64,000 nt of DNA from JAAURB01 sp049647265 (GCA_049647265.1 JBARXJ010000048.1:124001-188000), one strand, 5' to 3'. Positions 18,934-27,826 are shown, numbered from the stretch's first letter. Program-made: numbers and translations. Notes: a model not told the origin generated them from the sequence alone.

Positions 18934-19491
18934 ATGAGAACAGGTCAATTAATTGTACTGACAGGGCCCAGCGGGGTCGGAAAAGGTACGCTAGTTCAAT
19001 CTTTATTGCAACGTCATCCCCAACTGAATTTATCAGTTTCTGTGACCACTCGTTCACCTCGGGCGGGAGAAATTGAGGGTAAAGATTACTATTTTGTCGA
19101 TAGCGATCGCTTTGAGGAGATGATCGAACAGCAGGAATTATTGGAATGGGCGGAATTTGCCGGGAATTTTTATGGTACGCCCATGCGGCCGGTTTTAGAT
19201 AAAATTCAAGCCGGAGAATCGGTATTATTAGAAATCGAATTAATTGGGGCGCGGCAAGTACGAAAAACCTTTCCTCAAGCCATGCAGGTTTTTATTTTAC
19301 CCCCATCTTTAGAAGAGTTAGAACGGCGCATCCGTCATCGGGGTAAAGACTCAGAAGCGGCGATGATTTGTCGTTTACAACGGGCAGAAGAAGAAATTAA
19401 AGCCAGTGATGAATTTGATTCTGTTGTGGTGAATGATGATTTTGATCGGACTTTGAAACAGTTAGAAGAAGTCATGTTTGCTGTTGCTTAA
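18934..19491 (+). CDS. gmk: Guanylate kinase
   Basis: A 185-residue GMP kinase (GMP + ATP to GDP + ADP). The P-loop is GPSGVGKG at residues 11-18. The GMP-binding stretch SVSVTTRSPRAGEIEGKDYYFV follows in the usual place, then LEWAEFAGNFYGTP and the lid arginines in ERRIRHRGKDS. Length and ATG start are normal. It sits just downstream of remA, probably in one transcript. Confidence 0.96.
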   Translation: MRTGQLIVLTGPSGVGKGTLVQSLLQRHPQLNLSVSVTTRSPRAGEIEGKDYYFVDSDRFEEMIEQQELLEWAEFAGNFYGTPMRPVLDKIQAGESVLLEIELIGARQVRKTFPQAMQVFILPPSLEELERRIRHRGKDSEAAMICRLQRAEEEIKASDEFDSVVVNDDFDRTLKQLEEVMFAVA

Positions 19492-19509
19492 ACCCTGTAT
19501 CACCTGTAG

Positions 19510-19529
19510 AGACGTTCCATGGAACGTCT
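19510..19529. terminator. Perfect 20-bp palindrome after gmk
   Basis: AGACGTTCCA and TGGAACGTCT form a gap-free inverted repeat 18 bp after the gmk stop codon, followed by TTTCC. It could act as a transcription terminator or be a member of a dispersed palindrome family; there is no long U tract. Confidence 0.5.
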
Positions 19530-19583
19530 TTCCTCTAAGCTTGTTAATTGTTATTTAAAAATTCTCTATTTTCAAACGTAATA

Positions 19584-20237
19584 ATGCAACGAATTTTAGA
19601 ACCCGAAGTGATGGATACGGTCGCTGAAGCAGTAGAATATGATTCTATGGATTTTACCACCGTTAATACAGCTTTTGCTCAGGTTGCAATTGATCTTTGT
19701 CCGCCACAAGGTACACTGTTAGATTTAGGCACAGGAACGGCAAGAATCCCTATTTTAATCGCTCAGAATTCTTCTCAACTTAATATTATTGGGATTGATT
19801 TATCGGAAAATATGTTAAAAATTGGTCGAGAAAATATTAATCGTGCCGGATTAAATGATCGAATTAAACTTGAAAAAGTCGATGCTAAATCTTTACCCTA
19901 TTTAGACCAACAATTTGAGGGTGTAATTTCTAATAGTATTATTCATCATATTCCCGACCCGTTGCTATGTTTAACAGAAATTAAGCGAGTTTTAAAACCG
20001 AATGGCTCTCTGTTTTTACGGGATTTATTGCGACCAGAAACTGAAGAAATTAGAGATGATTTAGTCAAACAATATGCCGCTGACTGTAACGATCATCAAC
20101 GTCAATTATTTAGTGATTCTTTGCAGGCTGCCTTTACCTTAGAAGAAATTGAACAAATGATTCTACAAGCAGGTTTAACAGGAGTGAGAGTGTATCAATC
20201 TAGCGATCGCCATTGGACAGCCGAACGGCATTTTTAA
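19584..20237 (+). CDS. Class I SAM-dependent methyltransferase
   Basis: About 217 residues from the ATG at 19584 (an in-frame TTG at 19548 would add an implausible Phe/Asn-rich start). Motif I is LLDLGTGTARIPILIA, motif II IIGIDLSENML, and VISNSIIHHIPDP matches the post-motif region of Methyltransf_25/11 enzymes. Nothing in the sequence or neighbours fixes the substrate. It lies between gmk and a convergent thioredoxin gene. Confidence 0.82.
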   Translation: MQRILEPEVMDTVAEAVEYDSMDFTTVNTAFAQVAIDLCPPQGTLLDLGTGTARIPILIAQNSSQLNIIGIDLSENMLKIGRENINRAGLNDRIKLEKVDAKSLPYLDQQFEGVISNSIIHHIPDPLLCLTEIKRVLKPNGSLFLRDLLRPETEEIRDDLVKQYAADCNDHQRQLFSDSLQAAFTLEEIEQMILQAGLTGVRVYQSSDRHWTAERHF

Positions 20238-20242
20238 CGTAG

Positions 20243-20261
20243 GGGCGCATCGAATGCGCCC
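20243..20261. terminator. GGGCGCAT / ATGCGCCC hairpin
   Basis: Arms at 20243-20250 and 20254-20261 enclose three bases, immediately after the methyltransferase stop codon. A near copy occurs at 29732-29750. It lies between convergent genes, so it may terminate transcription; no U run follows. Confidence 0.5.
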
Positions 20262-20321
20262 GGGCAAATCCCCATACACCCATACAAGATTTATTACAAA
20301 GGCGCTGTTCCCTATTTTCCT

Positions 20322-20648
20322 TTATGATAAATACTTGTCAACGGTTTGGCTAAATTCTTCGTAAGGTTTGACTCCCACTAATGTTTCTTGTAATTCTCCA
20401 CCTTTGAAAAACATCACCGCCGGAATACTTCTAATGCCAAAGCGTTTTGCAATGGGTTTATTGTCGTCTAAATCTAGTTTTAAAACCTTAACTTTACCCG
20501 TATATTCTTCAGAAAGTTGATCCATTAAAGGAGCTACCATTTTACACGGGCCGCACCAGGTTGCAGTACAGTCTAACACTAATACTGATTCATTGGCAAT
20601 CAGTGAATCTAATTCTGGTTCATCTTTTACAAAAGCAACTGTACCCAT
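20322..20648 (-). CDS. trxA: Thioredoxin
   Basis: A 108-residue thioredoxin with the canonical active site WCGPCK at residues 31-36 and the cis-proline motif RSIPAVMFF. It reduces disulfides in the cytoplasm using electrons from thioredoxin reductase. The N-terminal segment MGTVAFVKDEPELDSLI differs from m-type thioredoxins, so a y- or x-like cyanobacterial type is possible; I do not assign a class. ATG start at 20648. Confidence 0.93.
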   Translation of the reverse strand: MGTVAFVKDEPELDSLIANESVLVLDCTATWCGPCKMVAPLMDQLSEEYTGKVKVLKLDLDDNKPIAKRFGIRSIPAVMFFKGGELQETLVGVKPYEEFSQTVDKYLS

Positions 20649-20982
20649 TTTATTTATCCCTATTTACTAATATTTTTCTACCTTTCTATTGTCTACTGAA
20701 TGGGTAAATTTGTCTATAACTTTTATAATTTGATCTGAAACGCTTGGAACCTCCCCTAACCCCTCCTACAAGGAAGGGAATTGTGAAAAACACCTTAACT
20801 GCTTAACGGTCGTGTCAGGAATTTTCTTACCCCCTCTCTATCATTAAACAGTCCCTTTGCGGAAAGTTGTAAGAGTGCGAACTTCCTCTACTTAGGGAGA
20901 CCATTCGTCCCCTCTCCCCTCCTGGGAGGGGCTAGGGGTGGGGTTGAGAGGGCTAGGGAGAGGTGAGAGGGCTAGGGAGAGG
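20649..20982. repeat. Intergenic repeats: palindrome plus 19-bp direct repeat
   Basis: The gap holds a 16-base palindrome CCCCTCCTGGGAGGGG at 20916-20931, identical to the core of the element inside tnpB (56511-56526). It is followed by two perfect tandem copies of a 19-base unit beginning GAGAGGGCTAGGG at 20946-20964 and 20965-20983; the second copy reaches the stop codon of the DUF3598 gene. A degraded relative lies near 20750-20775. I see no gene here. Confidence 0.75.
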
Positions 20983-21822
20983 TCAATTAATTTTTTCTTC
21001 TTGAACAAACGTTAAACTTTCAAATTCTCCTTTCTCGTTATAACGACGAATTAAACGTTGACGTTGAGTCGGAGAAATTAACCATCCCGCTTCAAAAAAT
21101 ATGGGAGTCCGCATCTGTACTTTTTGCGGGACTGTAGCTGATGCGCCATCGGGTAATAAAAAGACTTTTATCGGTTGAGAACTTTCGTCAAAATATAAAA
21201 CAGAATCTTCTATTTTGGCGCTAGAAGAAATCGTTTGATTCCCGAAAGAAAGCTGTTGTTGCAGTCTACCCGAACCGTCTAATTGTAACTGCATTTGTGT
21301 TTTAAAAGTATCAGACGGTCGTAAATCTGGATATAATATTGTGGCAACTCCATGCCAAGTTCCAAGCAACATTTCAACCGTTAAAGGGGGACGTTCTATT
21401 TTTTCAGTCCCAGCGCGATATTCTCGAATTAAAGTAAATGATTGTAAGTTCCCTTCAGGATTACATAATTCCACAACTCGTAAGCGTCGGTTATCTCCAA
21501 TAAAGCCAAATTCCGCCCCAGAAGGAGAAGTCGGACTCAGTTGTAGTGGCCCTTGAGAAAATGCGCCATTCTCAAAAAATAACAGATCCCGTCCAAATGA
21601 TTGATATTCACGGACTAATTCATCAACGGGGGGTTTTGTGATACCATCAGGACTCGGTGGAAAACGACGCAGGGTAAGGCGAACGGTTTTGTTATCCTCC
21701 AACTGTTCCAAAATTAAAACGCTGGGAGTATCTTTTACAATTTCTCCCTGAGGCGAAATTTGGGTAAACGAACCCTGCCATTCTCCCAAATTTTGCAAAA
21801 AATTATCCCATTGTGATCCCAT
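20983..21822 (-). CDS. DUF3598 family protein
   Basis: A 279-residue protein beginning MGSQWDNFLQNLGEWQGSFTQ, the hallmark of the cyanobacterial DUF3598 family. The body is rich in beta strands arranged as two lipocalin-like halves (second half from about residue 150, MLLGTWHGVATILYPDL). The family is widespread in cyanobacteria and plastids; its ligand is unknown. It is divergent from the SAM hydroxide adenosyltransferase gene, with only 34 bp between the start codons. Confidence 0.85.
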   Translation of the reverse strand: MGSQWDNFLQNLGEWQGSFTQISPQGEIVKDTPSVLILEQLEDNKTVRLTLRRFPPSPDGITKPPVDELVREYQSFGRDLLFFENGAFSQGPLQLSPTSPSGAEFGFIGDNRRLRVVELCNPEGNLQSFTLIREYRAGTEKIERPPLTVEMLLGTWHGVATILYPDLRPSDTFKTQMQLQLDGSGRLQQQLSFGNQTISSSAKIEDSVLYFDESSQPIKVFLLPDGASATVPQKVQMRTPIFFEAGWLISPTQRQRLIRRYNEKGEFESLTFVQEEKIN

Positions 21823-21856
21823 TGTTCCACCTCATTTGATCAGGAAATAGCGACCC

Positions 21857-22765
21857 ATGTCTCAACCCGGAATGGTTACCCTGTTGACAGACTTTGGTTT
21901 ACAGGATGTTTATGTTGGTGTGATTAAAGGCGTAATTGCCCAAATCAACCCTGAATTACAGGTGATCGATTTAACTCACCAGGTTCCTCCTCAGAATATC
22001 GCTGCGGGTCGATTTTGTCTAATGAATGCTGTCTCTTATTTTCCCGCCGGGACAGTTCATCTGGCTGTTGTTGATCCGGGGGTGGGTACAAGTCGGCGCG
22101 CGATCGCCTTACAATTACCGCAAGGTTATTTCGTCGGCCCTGATAACGGACTGTTTAGCGGTGTCATTGGTTTAGCCGAAGCCGAACCGGATGCTGAAAT
22201 TATAGCGGTTGAACTAAGTAATGATAACTTTTGGCGGACTCCACAACCGAGTACAACGTTTCATGGACGGGATATATTCGCCCCGGTTGCCGCCCATTTA
22301 GCCAGTGGTATTGCTTTAGAAGAGTTTGGAAATTTAATCAACCCTAAGACATTAATCCAATCTAATTTACCGGATTGTACAGTAACGGAAGGAAAAATTG
22401 ACGGTTCTATTCAATATATCGATCAATTTGGTAATTTAATTACGAATATTCCCGCTAAATATGTTGAAGATGCAACCTGGTTTGTGGTGATTAATGACTT
22501 AGAAGATCATAGAGTTAAGGCAAAATCTAAAGTTAATAAAAAGAAGAAGAAAGGGAAAAAATATAAATCCAATACGAATTCTCAAACTCATGCTGTGGTT
22601 TCCCGTATTATTCCCAGTGGCAAAACCTACGGAGATGTTCAACTCGGAGATTTAATTGCGTTAGTGGGGTCTCACGGTTGGGTTGAAATTGCTGCAAATC
22701 ACGCAAAAGCTCAAACTCAGTTACAATTAAGTTGGGGTTCGCCTGTACAGGTTTTGTTAAGTTAA
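21857..22765 (+). CDS. SAM hydroxide adenosyltransferase (DUF62)
   Basis: A 302-residue protein of the SAM hydrolase/halogenase fold. MVTLLTDFGLQDVYVGVIKG, HLAVVDPGVGT, FVGPDNGLFS and FHGRDIFAPVAAHLA are the conserved SAM-binding and catalytic elements of the DUF62 enzymes that split S-adenosylmethionine with water into adenosine and methionine. The short-loop sequence around residue 95-105 lacks the halogenase-specific insertion, so chlorination or fluorination is unlikely. An odd feature is a lysine-rich insertion near residues 217-240 (KSKVNKKKKKGKKYKSN) between two strands of the C-terminal domain. Confidence 0.88.
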   Translation: MSQPGMVTLLTDFGLQDVYVGVIKGVIAQINPELQVIDLTHQVPPQNIAAGRFCLMNAVSYFPAGTVHLAVVDPGVGTSRRAIALQLPQGYFVGPDNGLFSGVIGLAEAEPDAEIIAVELSNDNFWRTPQPSTTFHGRDIFAPVAAHLASGIALEEFGNLINPKTLIQSNLPDCTVTEGKIDGSIQYIDQFGNLITNIPAKYVEDATWFVVINDLEDHRVKAKSKVNKKKKKGKKYKSNTNSQTHAVVSRIIPSGKTYGDVQLGDLIALVGSHGWVEIAANHAKAQTQLQLSWGSPVQVLLS

Positions 22766-22785
22766 TCGGGAACGGGGAACAGGTG

Positions 22786-22892
22786 TTGGGTGTTGGGTGT
22801 TAGGCAATAGGCAATAGGCAAATAGGCAATAGGGAGATCATCACTAACAACTAACAACTAAAAACTAACAACTAAAAACCAACAACTAAAAA
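22786..22892. repeat. Short tandem repeats before the kinase gene
   Basis: Two repeat types adjoin. At 22786-22830 are units of TGTTGGG and TAGGCAA. At 22843-22892 are units of AACTAAC/AACTAAA, related to the block at 631-719. They end 13 bp before the kinase ATG and leave no obvious Shine-Dalgarno site. Confidence 0.75.
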
Positions 22893-22905
22893 CAAAAAAA
22901 TAACC

Positions 22906-24381
22906 ATGCTATCTGCTGGAAATATTCTCAATAATCGTTTTGCGCTTCTGCATCCACTGCAAAGTCATTCTGTTCGTCAAACGTGGCTGGCAAAAGATTT
23001 AATGTTTGATGATGTTGTGGTAGTCAAACTATTAGAATTAGGCGGATCGATGCAATGGGATGATTTTAAACTATTAGAACGAGAAGCACAAATTTTAAAA
23101 CAACTGAAATATCCCGGTTTAGTTCAATATCGCGATGATTTTGCCTTGCAAGCGGTTAATCCTTGGTTTGGTTTAGTTACCCAATATGTCCCCGGAGTTT
23201 CACTCAAAGAAAAGCTAGAAAAACGCTATCGATTTAATCAGCAAAAATTAGAATGGATCGCCAAAGAAGTTTTAAATATATTAGATTATTTACATCAACT
23301 TAATCCTCCTGTTATCCATCGAGATATTAAACCCAGTAACTTAATTTGGAGTCAGGATAATCATATTCATTTAATAGATTTTGGCGGGGTTCAAATGCAG
23401 CCACGCCTTCCTGGCGCAACATTTACAGTGGTGGGAACTTATGGTTATACACCAATAGAACAGTTTGGCGGACAAGCAATACCTGCTTCAGATTTATATG
23501 CACTCGGTACAACATTAATTCATTTATTAACGGGTATTCCTCCCGCAGATTTACCGCAAAAACAGTTAAGAATAGAATTTAAAGATGCCATTCGTTCTCA
23601 AGCAGAACCTCAGTTTATCAAATGGTTAGAACAGTTAACAGAACCTATACTAGAACAACGGTTTCAATCAGGAAAAGAAGCATTAAATAAATTAAAACAA
23701 GTCAGTTCTGATAAAATTATTCTGCCCCCAGAAAGTGGCGTAAAAATCGTTAAATCGCCTACCCAAATTAAAATAGAAATTCCTTCCCGTTTTTCTAAAC
23801 AATATTTACTTCCGATTCAACAATTCATCTCTTCGGGTTTGCTTCGTATCGGTCAACGAATTAAAAAATTACCGATAAAAGTAAAAGCACAGGTAATTAC
23901 TGCCATTAGTAGTACTTTAATTTTATTATATTTATTACCCATATCCTGGACAGAATACAGCGATAACTTACTCAATTCTATAATTACTTTACCCGTCTTA
24001 CTCCTGATTCTTGGTGTTCCTGCTGGGTTAGTCTTTTTAATATTATTATTGAATTCAGAAATAGATTATTTTGGTCAAGCAAGCCTATCTTTTGATAAAG
24101 AAAAATTTGATATTCGTTGGCGACAACTTGGCTTTCCCCGCCGCAAAAAAGGAAATATTGATCAAATTCAACAAATTAACCTTATCAAAAATTCTGATAG
24201 TCAGGGAAATCTTAACCCCAGCCTAGAAATAGCAGTTAATAAACAAATATTATTCATTTTATCTCAACGTCAAACATATCACGTTGGTCATCAACTGAAT
24301 GAACAAGAACTATTAGGCTTAAAACAAGAAATATCAGACTGGTTTTCCGAACTTAAAACCGATAAAAACCGAGAAGAATAA
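22906..24381 (+). CDS. Membrane Ser/Thr protein kinase
   Basis: A 491-residue Hanks-type kinase. Catalytic residues are all present: Lys41 (VVVVKLLE), Glu60, HRDIKPSN with Asp140 and Asn145, and IDFGG with Asp158; the activation segment has GTYGYTPIEQ. The glycine-rich loop is not recognisable (LHPLQSHSVRQTWLAKD), which is seen in some cyanobacterial kinases. The kinase domain ends near 265. Two hydrophobic helices at about 327-347 and 358-385 anchor the protein, followed by a roughly 100-residue cytoplasmic tail that I cannot name. Substrate and signal are unknown. Confidence 0.88.
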   Translation: MLSAGNILNNRFALLHPLQSHSVRQTWLAKDLMFDDVVVVKLLELGGSMQWDDFKLLEREAQILKQLKYPGLVQYRDDFALQAVNPWFGLVTQYVPGVSLKEKLEKRYRFNQQKLEWIAKEVLNILDYLHQLNPPVIHRDIKPSNLIWSQDNHIHLIDFGGVQMQPRLPGATFTVVGTYGYTPIEQFGGQAIPASDLYALGTTLIHLLTGIPPADLPQKQLRIEFKDAIRSQAEPQFIKWLEQLTEPILEQRFQSGKEALNKLKQVSSDKIILPPESGVKIVKSPTQIKIEIPSRFSKQYLLPIQQFISSGLLRIGQRIKKLPIKVKAQVITAISSTLILLYLLPISWTEYSDNLLNSIITLPVLLLILGVPAGLVFLILLLNSEIDYFGQASLSFDKEKFDIRWRQLGFPRRKKGNIDQIQQINLIKNSDSQGNLNPSLEIAVNKQILFILSQRQTYHVGHQLNEQELLGLKQEISDWFSELKTDKNREE

Positions 24382-24509
24382 ATAACAAATCTATCCTTTG
24401 TGTGTTTATGCTTAAACGCTTACCCTGAATAATTGAAAAAATTCTGAACTATCTCAACATTTGATATACTTGTTGTCTACTCTCATAGACCCGTATTAAT
24501 TTCGCCCTG

Positions 24510-24517
24510 AATGAGAA
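24510..24517. promoter_or_regulatory. Possible FurA-type half site before the porin
   Basis: AATGAGAA lies 60 bp before the porin ATG. It is the complement of TTCTCATT, the core of the motif seen upstream of the imelysin gene (26565) and at 46375. Short motifs of this kind occur by chance in AT-rich DNA, so confidence is low. Confidence 0.2.
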
Positions 24518-24576
24518 AACTTTTAGATAACGAAGAAGGGTTGAATTTCTTCAGATATTATGTGTGAGGACAGTCC

Positions 24577-26232
24577 ATGTTCAAAAATTCCTTATGGAAA
24601 ATCTTACCCGTTAATATAGCCGTCAGCTTCGCTAGCATCATAGCAACATCAGCCACAGCGATTGTTACGCCAGTTGCTGCAAGCATACCTCAACCCGATA
24701 CAGAGGTACTCAATCAGCTTAACAATTATACTCAAGAAGGCCGCAACAAAAAACAGAAAGAACAAGTCACCTCTGTCTCTCAACTCTCCGACGTACAACC
24801 CACCGACTGGGCATTTCAGGCCTTACAATCATTAGTCGAACGGTATGGCTGTATTGCAGGATATCCTGATGGGACGTATAAAGGCAACCGCGCCTTAACT
24901 CGTTATGAATTTGCCGCAGGAGTCAACGCTTGTTTAGAGCGGGTTAATGAGTTAATTAACGCTGCCACAAGCGAATTGGTGAGGCGTGAAGATTTAGCCA
25001 TTTTACAACGGTTAATGGAAGAATTCGCCGCTGAATTGGCAGCAATCCGGGGACGAGTTACAGTGTTAGAAGCCCGGACTGCTGAATTAGAAGCTAATCA
25101 ATTCTCCACAACGACTAAACTTACCGGACAAGCGGTATTTATTGTAGCAGATACTTTCGGCCCTCGCCCCCGTTTCAATGCGGCTGGGGAGACAAATTTA
25201 GAAGAAGATGACGATCCCACACAAACCATTTTCGGGTATCGGATGCGCCTCGACTTTGAAACCAGCTTTACTGGGGAAGACCGACTATTAGCGCGTTTGC
25301 AAGCCTCGGATGTCGTAAATCTGACCGCAAGCAGTTTAACCAACACCTTAGCGACTCAACTGTCTGTCGATGATGGAGTCAGCGATGGCTTGGAATTGGA
25401 TGATTTATTCTATGTCTTTCCAGTATTTGACGGTAACGGTGAAGTTTATATCGGGGCGAATAGTTTAGGCTTGGATGATGTTCAAGATGCCCTCAGTCCT
25501 ATATCAGACGATGCTTCTGGCGTGATTTCTGCCTCGGGCCGATATAATCCTACCACTTTTAGGGGGCCACAAGGAAGTGGATTTGCGTTTAAGTATGCTA
25601 TTAGCGATAGATTACAACTTAATCTTAGTTATTTAGCCCAGAATGGATCGGATGCCAATGATGGTTTTGGCTTGTTTAATGGCGCAAACAATACTTCTGC
25701 CCAACTCATGTTTTTCCCCACAGAAACGATTAGTTTAGGGGTGGCTTATAACCGTCGCTATTTTAGTGGTGATGATGTGTTTGTTGCTGGAGGGTCGGGG
25801 AGTTTTATTGCCAATAAACCTTTTGGAAATAATGCCACCACCAGTGACAATGTAGGCTTTCAATTTAACTGGGAAATTTTGGATAACTTTCAATTAGGAG
25901 GATGGTTTGGGGCAACTTGGGCGGCGCAGAAACAAGGCGGGGATGGAGAAGCTACTATTCTCAATTGGGCTGTTACCTTTGTTTTCCCTGACTTACTCAA
26001 AGAAGGAGACACAGTAGGAGTCGTTGTGGAGATGCCTCCGAAATTGGTTTCTCATAGCATTGGTGCGTTGGAAGATGAGAGTACTTCGATTCATATTGAA
26101 GGATTTTATCAATTTCCGTTGAGTGATAATATTGGCATTACTCCCGGATTTTTTGTGGTTACTAATCCGGATCATAATGATAAGAATGACACGATTTTTG
26201 TCGGTGTAATCCGAACAACATTCCAATTCTAA
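24577..26232 (+). CDS. SLH-domain outer-membrane porin (iron uptake type)
   Basis: A 551-residue porin of the cyanobacterial SomA/OprB group. A signal peptide fills residues 1-36. An SLH domain follows (VQPTDWAFQALQSLVERYG, then GYPDGTYKGNRALTRYEF, about 65-115), which binds the peptidoglycan-linked polysaccharide. A short coiled coil at about 135-175 precedes the beta barrel, which ends in an aromatic FQF, the outer-membrane insertion signal. These porins let inorganic ions, including iron, pass the outer membrane. GAGGA stands 9 bp before the ATG. The next two complete genes (imelysin and DUF1111 cytochrome) support an iron-linked role. Confidence 0.9.
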   Translation: MFKNSLWKILPVNIAVSFASIIATSATAIVTPVAASIPQPDTEVLNQLNNYTQEGRNKKQKEQVTSVSQLSDVQPTDWAFQALQSLVERYGCIAGYPDGTYKGNRALTRYEFAAGVNACLERVNELINAATSELVRREDLAILQRLMEEFAAELAAIRGRVTVLEARTAELEANQFSTTTKLTGQAVFIVADTFGPRPRFNAAGETNLEEDDDPTQTIFGYRMRLDFETSFTGEDRLLARLQASDVVNLTASSLTNTLATQLSVDDGVSDGLELDDLFYVFPVFDGNGEVYIGANSLGLDDVQDALSPISDDASGVISASGRYNPTTFRGPQGSGFAFKYAISDRLQLNLSYLAQNGSDANDGFGLFNGANNTSAQLMFFPTETISLGVAYNRRYFSGDDVFVAGGSGSFIANKPFGNNATTSDNVGFQFNWEILDNFQLGGWFGATWAAQKQGGDGEATILNWAVTFVFPDLLKEGDTVGVVVEMPPKLVSHSIGALEDESTSIHIEGFYQFPLSDNIGITPGFFVVTNPDHNDKNDTIFVGVIRTTFQF

Positions 26233-26283
26233 TCATGGTTTCGGAATCAACGAAAAATTAACTCACTTTATTAAAGCCAAATA

Positions 26284-26430
26284 TTGAGTGATGTTGGTAT
26301 TCAACAGGCTAAGAATATTCCAGTCGGTGATATTATTACCCGTCAATATTGCCGAACTTGGCAAACTACGGTCGCTTTGTTCTACAATTCTACAAGCCAA
26401 TATTTTACCGCAATAGTTGTCAGAACTTGA
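26284..26430 (+). pseudogene. Relic of a histidine-phosphatase protein
   Basis: One frame reads LSDVGIQQAKNI, then PVGDIITRQYCRTWQTTVALF and ends at a TGA. This resembles the middle of SixA/phosphoglycerate-mutase-like histidine phosphatases (LS-x-x-G-x-x-QA...SxYCRTxQTA) with a deletion of about eight residues between the two parts. No RHG catalytic motif or start codon is found upstream, so only a fragment survives. It lies in the 406-bp gap between the porin and the imelysin gene. The identification rests on motif resemblance alone. Confidence 0.4.
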
Positions 26431-26564
26431 AATGGTTATGAATATTACCGCCACGGAGGCATAAACAACACAAGTTGTCTCTGTAGTGAGTTTCTCTGAT
26501 TCAGCTTGCTAATTGAAAAAGATTCTAAACTAGCGCGATCTGAAAAGAAGATCAACTTTGTTGC

Positions 26565-26587
26565 AACTCATTCTCAGTTAATGATAG
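26565..26587. promoter_or_regulatory. Candidate FurA box upstream of imelysin gene
   Basis: AACTCATTCTCAGTTAATGATAG lies about 60 bp before the imelysin ATG. Its first 12 bases are repeated exactly at 46375-46386 in the iron-stress region. ATTCTCA cores in AT-rich surroundings resemble reported cyanobacterial Fur boxes. Binding is an inference. Confidence 0.4.
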
Positions 26588-26638
26588 TCTGAGCTTAGCC
26601 AAAAATTTAAGTTGAAATGGGCTTCGGAGCATAAATCT

Positions 26639-27811
26639 ATGTTAAATCAACAACTACAGCCATCCTCAAGATTGATAAAACCTCTCAATTGGCGATACGG
26701 ACAAGTCCACGCTGCGCGATCGCGTCTGATGCAAGCTACCTGTTTATCTACTTTAGTTTTATTGACAGTTAGTTGTAATAGTAATACATCCCAAACCAAG
26801 ACCTCTGAAACAACCACAGATACTCTAGAAGTCGCTGTGGTCAATGATTTTGCCACTCAGGTGATTATCCCCACTTATGAACAACTTGCCTTAAAAGCCG
26901 ATACCCTCGAAACTACCGTCAATACCTTTGTCGAAACCCCCACCGCAGAAACCCTGCAAGCCGCCCAGGAAGCTTGGATAGCTGCCAGGAACCCTTGGGA
27001 ACAAAGCGAAGCCTTTGCCTTTGGCCCTGCAACTTCTCTTGGTTATGACGGGGATTTGGATGATTGGCCCGTAAATGAAACCGATGTTAACGCGATTTTG
27101 AATAGTAATGATGAGTTGAATTTAGAATATATCGAACAGCTACAAACGACTCAGAAAGGCTTTCACACGATTGAATTATTATTATTTGGTTTAGAAAATA
27201 ACAAAACCGTTGATGATTTTGATGGGCGAGAATTAACCTTATTAAACTTATTAACCACTGCTTTTAATCAAACGGCAAAAGATTTAGTTCAAAGTTGGGT
27301 GGCGGGCATTGAAGGCAACCCCGCTTATCAACAAGTCTTAGCCACAGCAGGAAATCCCGATAACCCGGCTTATCCCACAGTCGATGCCGCAGTCGCCGAA
27401 ATTGTTCAAGGCATGATCGGTTGCTTGGATGAAGTCGCTAACGAAAAAATCGGTGTTCCCCTTCAAGATCAAACCACTGATGATTTAGAAAGCCGCTTCA
27501 GCCAAACTTCTTTAAATGACTTCAAAAATAACCTCTTGAGTGTTCGTAATGCTTATTTAGGTCAAGTTCCAGAAGCCGGAACCCAAGGCAGCAGTTTAAG
27601 TAATATTGTTGCCGCCCAGCAACCGGATTTAGATCAAAAAGTTAAACAACAGCTTGAAACTGCTATTAACGCGGTTAGCGCTATTCCTGCCCCGATTGAA
27701 CAAAATATTACAAATGAAGCGGCTATCAGTCAAATGGAAGCGGCTCAGGATGAAATCTTAACCCTCTTCACCACCATTGAGGAAGAGGTTTTGCCATTAG
27801 TTCAGTCGTAA
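26639..27811 (+). CDS. Imelysin-family iron-regulated lipoprotein
   Basis: About 390 residues from the ATG at 26639, which has GGAG at a good distance; an in-frame TTG at 26612 is less likely. After a 30-residue basic leader comes a hydrophobic stretch ending in a lipobox (LLTVSC), so the protein is probably a periplasm- or surface-facing lipoprotein. The body holds the imelysin signature G-x-H-x-x-E as GFHTIELLLFG near residue 173, with FGPATSLGYDGDLDDWPVN before it. Imelysins (IrpA, EfeO-like) bind or help take up iron; the old peptidase label is doubtful. Only 15 bp separate it from the next gene. Confidence 0.88.
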   Translation: MLNQQLQPSSRLIKPLNWRYGQVHAARSRLMQATCLSTLVLLTVSCNSNTSQTKTSETTTDTLEVAVVNDFATQVIIPTYEQLALKADTLETTVNTFVETPTAETLQAAQEAWIAARNPWEQSEAFAFGPATSLGYDGDLDDWPVNETDVNAILNSNDELNLEYIEQLQTTQKGFHTIELLLFGLENNKTVDDFDGRELTLLNLLTTAFNQTAKDLVQSWVAGIEGNPAYQQVLATAGNPDNPAYPTVDAAVAEIVQGMIGCLDEVANEKIGVPLQDQTTDDLESRFSQTSLNDFKNNLLSVRNAYLGQVPEAGTQGSSLSNIVAAQQPDLDQKVKQQLETAINAVSAIPAPIEQNITNEAAISQMEAAQDEILTLFTTIEEEVLPLVQS

Positions 27812-27826
27812 TTGAGGCAGAATATT

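Noticed and set aside
25993..26226. Minus-strand frame of 77 codons within the porin 3' end
   Set aside because: It is a shadow of the porin gene on the other strand.
26263..26454. A 63-codon minus-strand frame in the porin-imelysin gap
   Set aside because: The plus-strand phosphatase-like reading explains the sequence better; the minus-strand peptide shows no motif or ribosome site.
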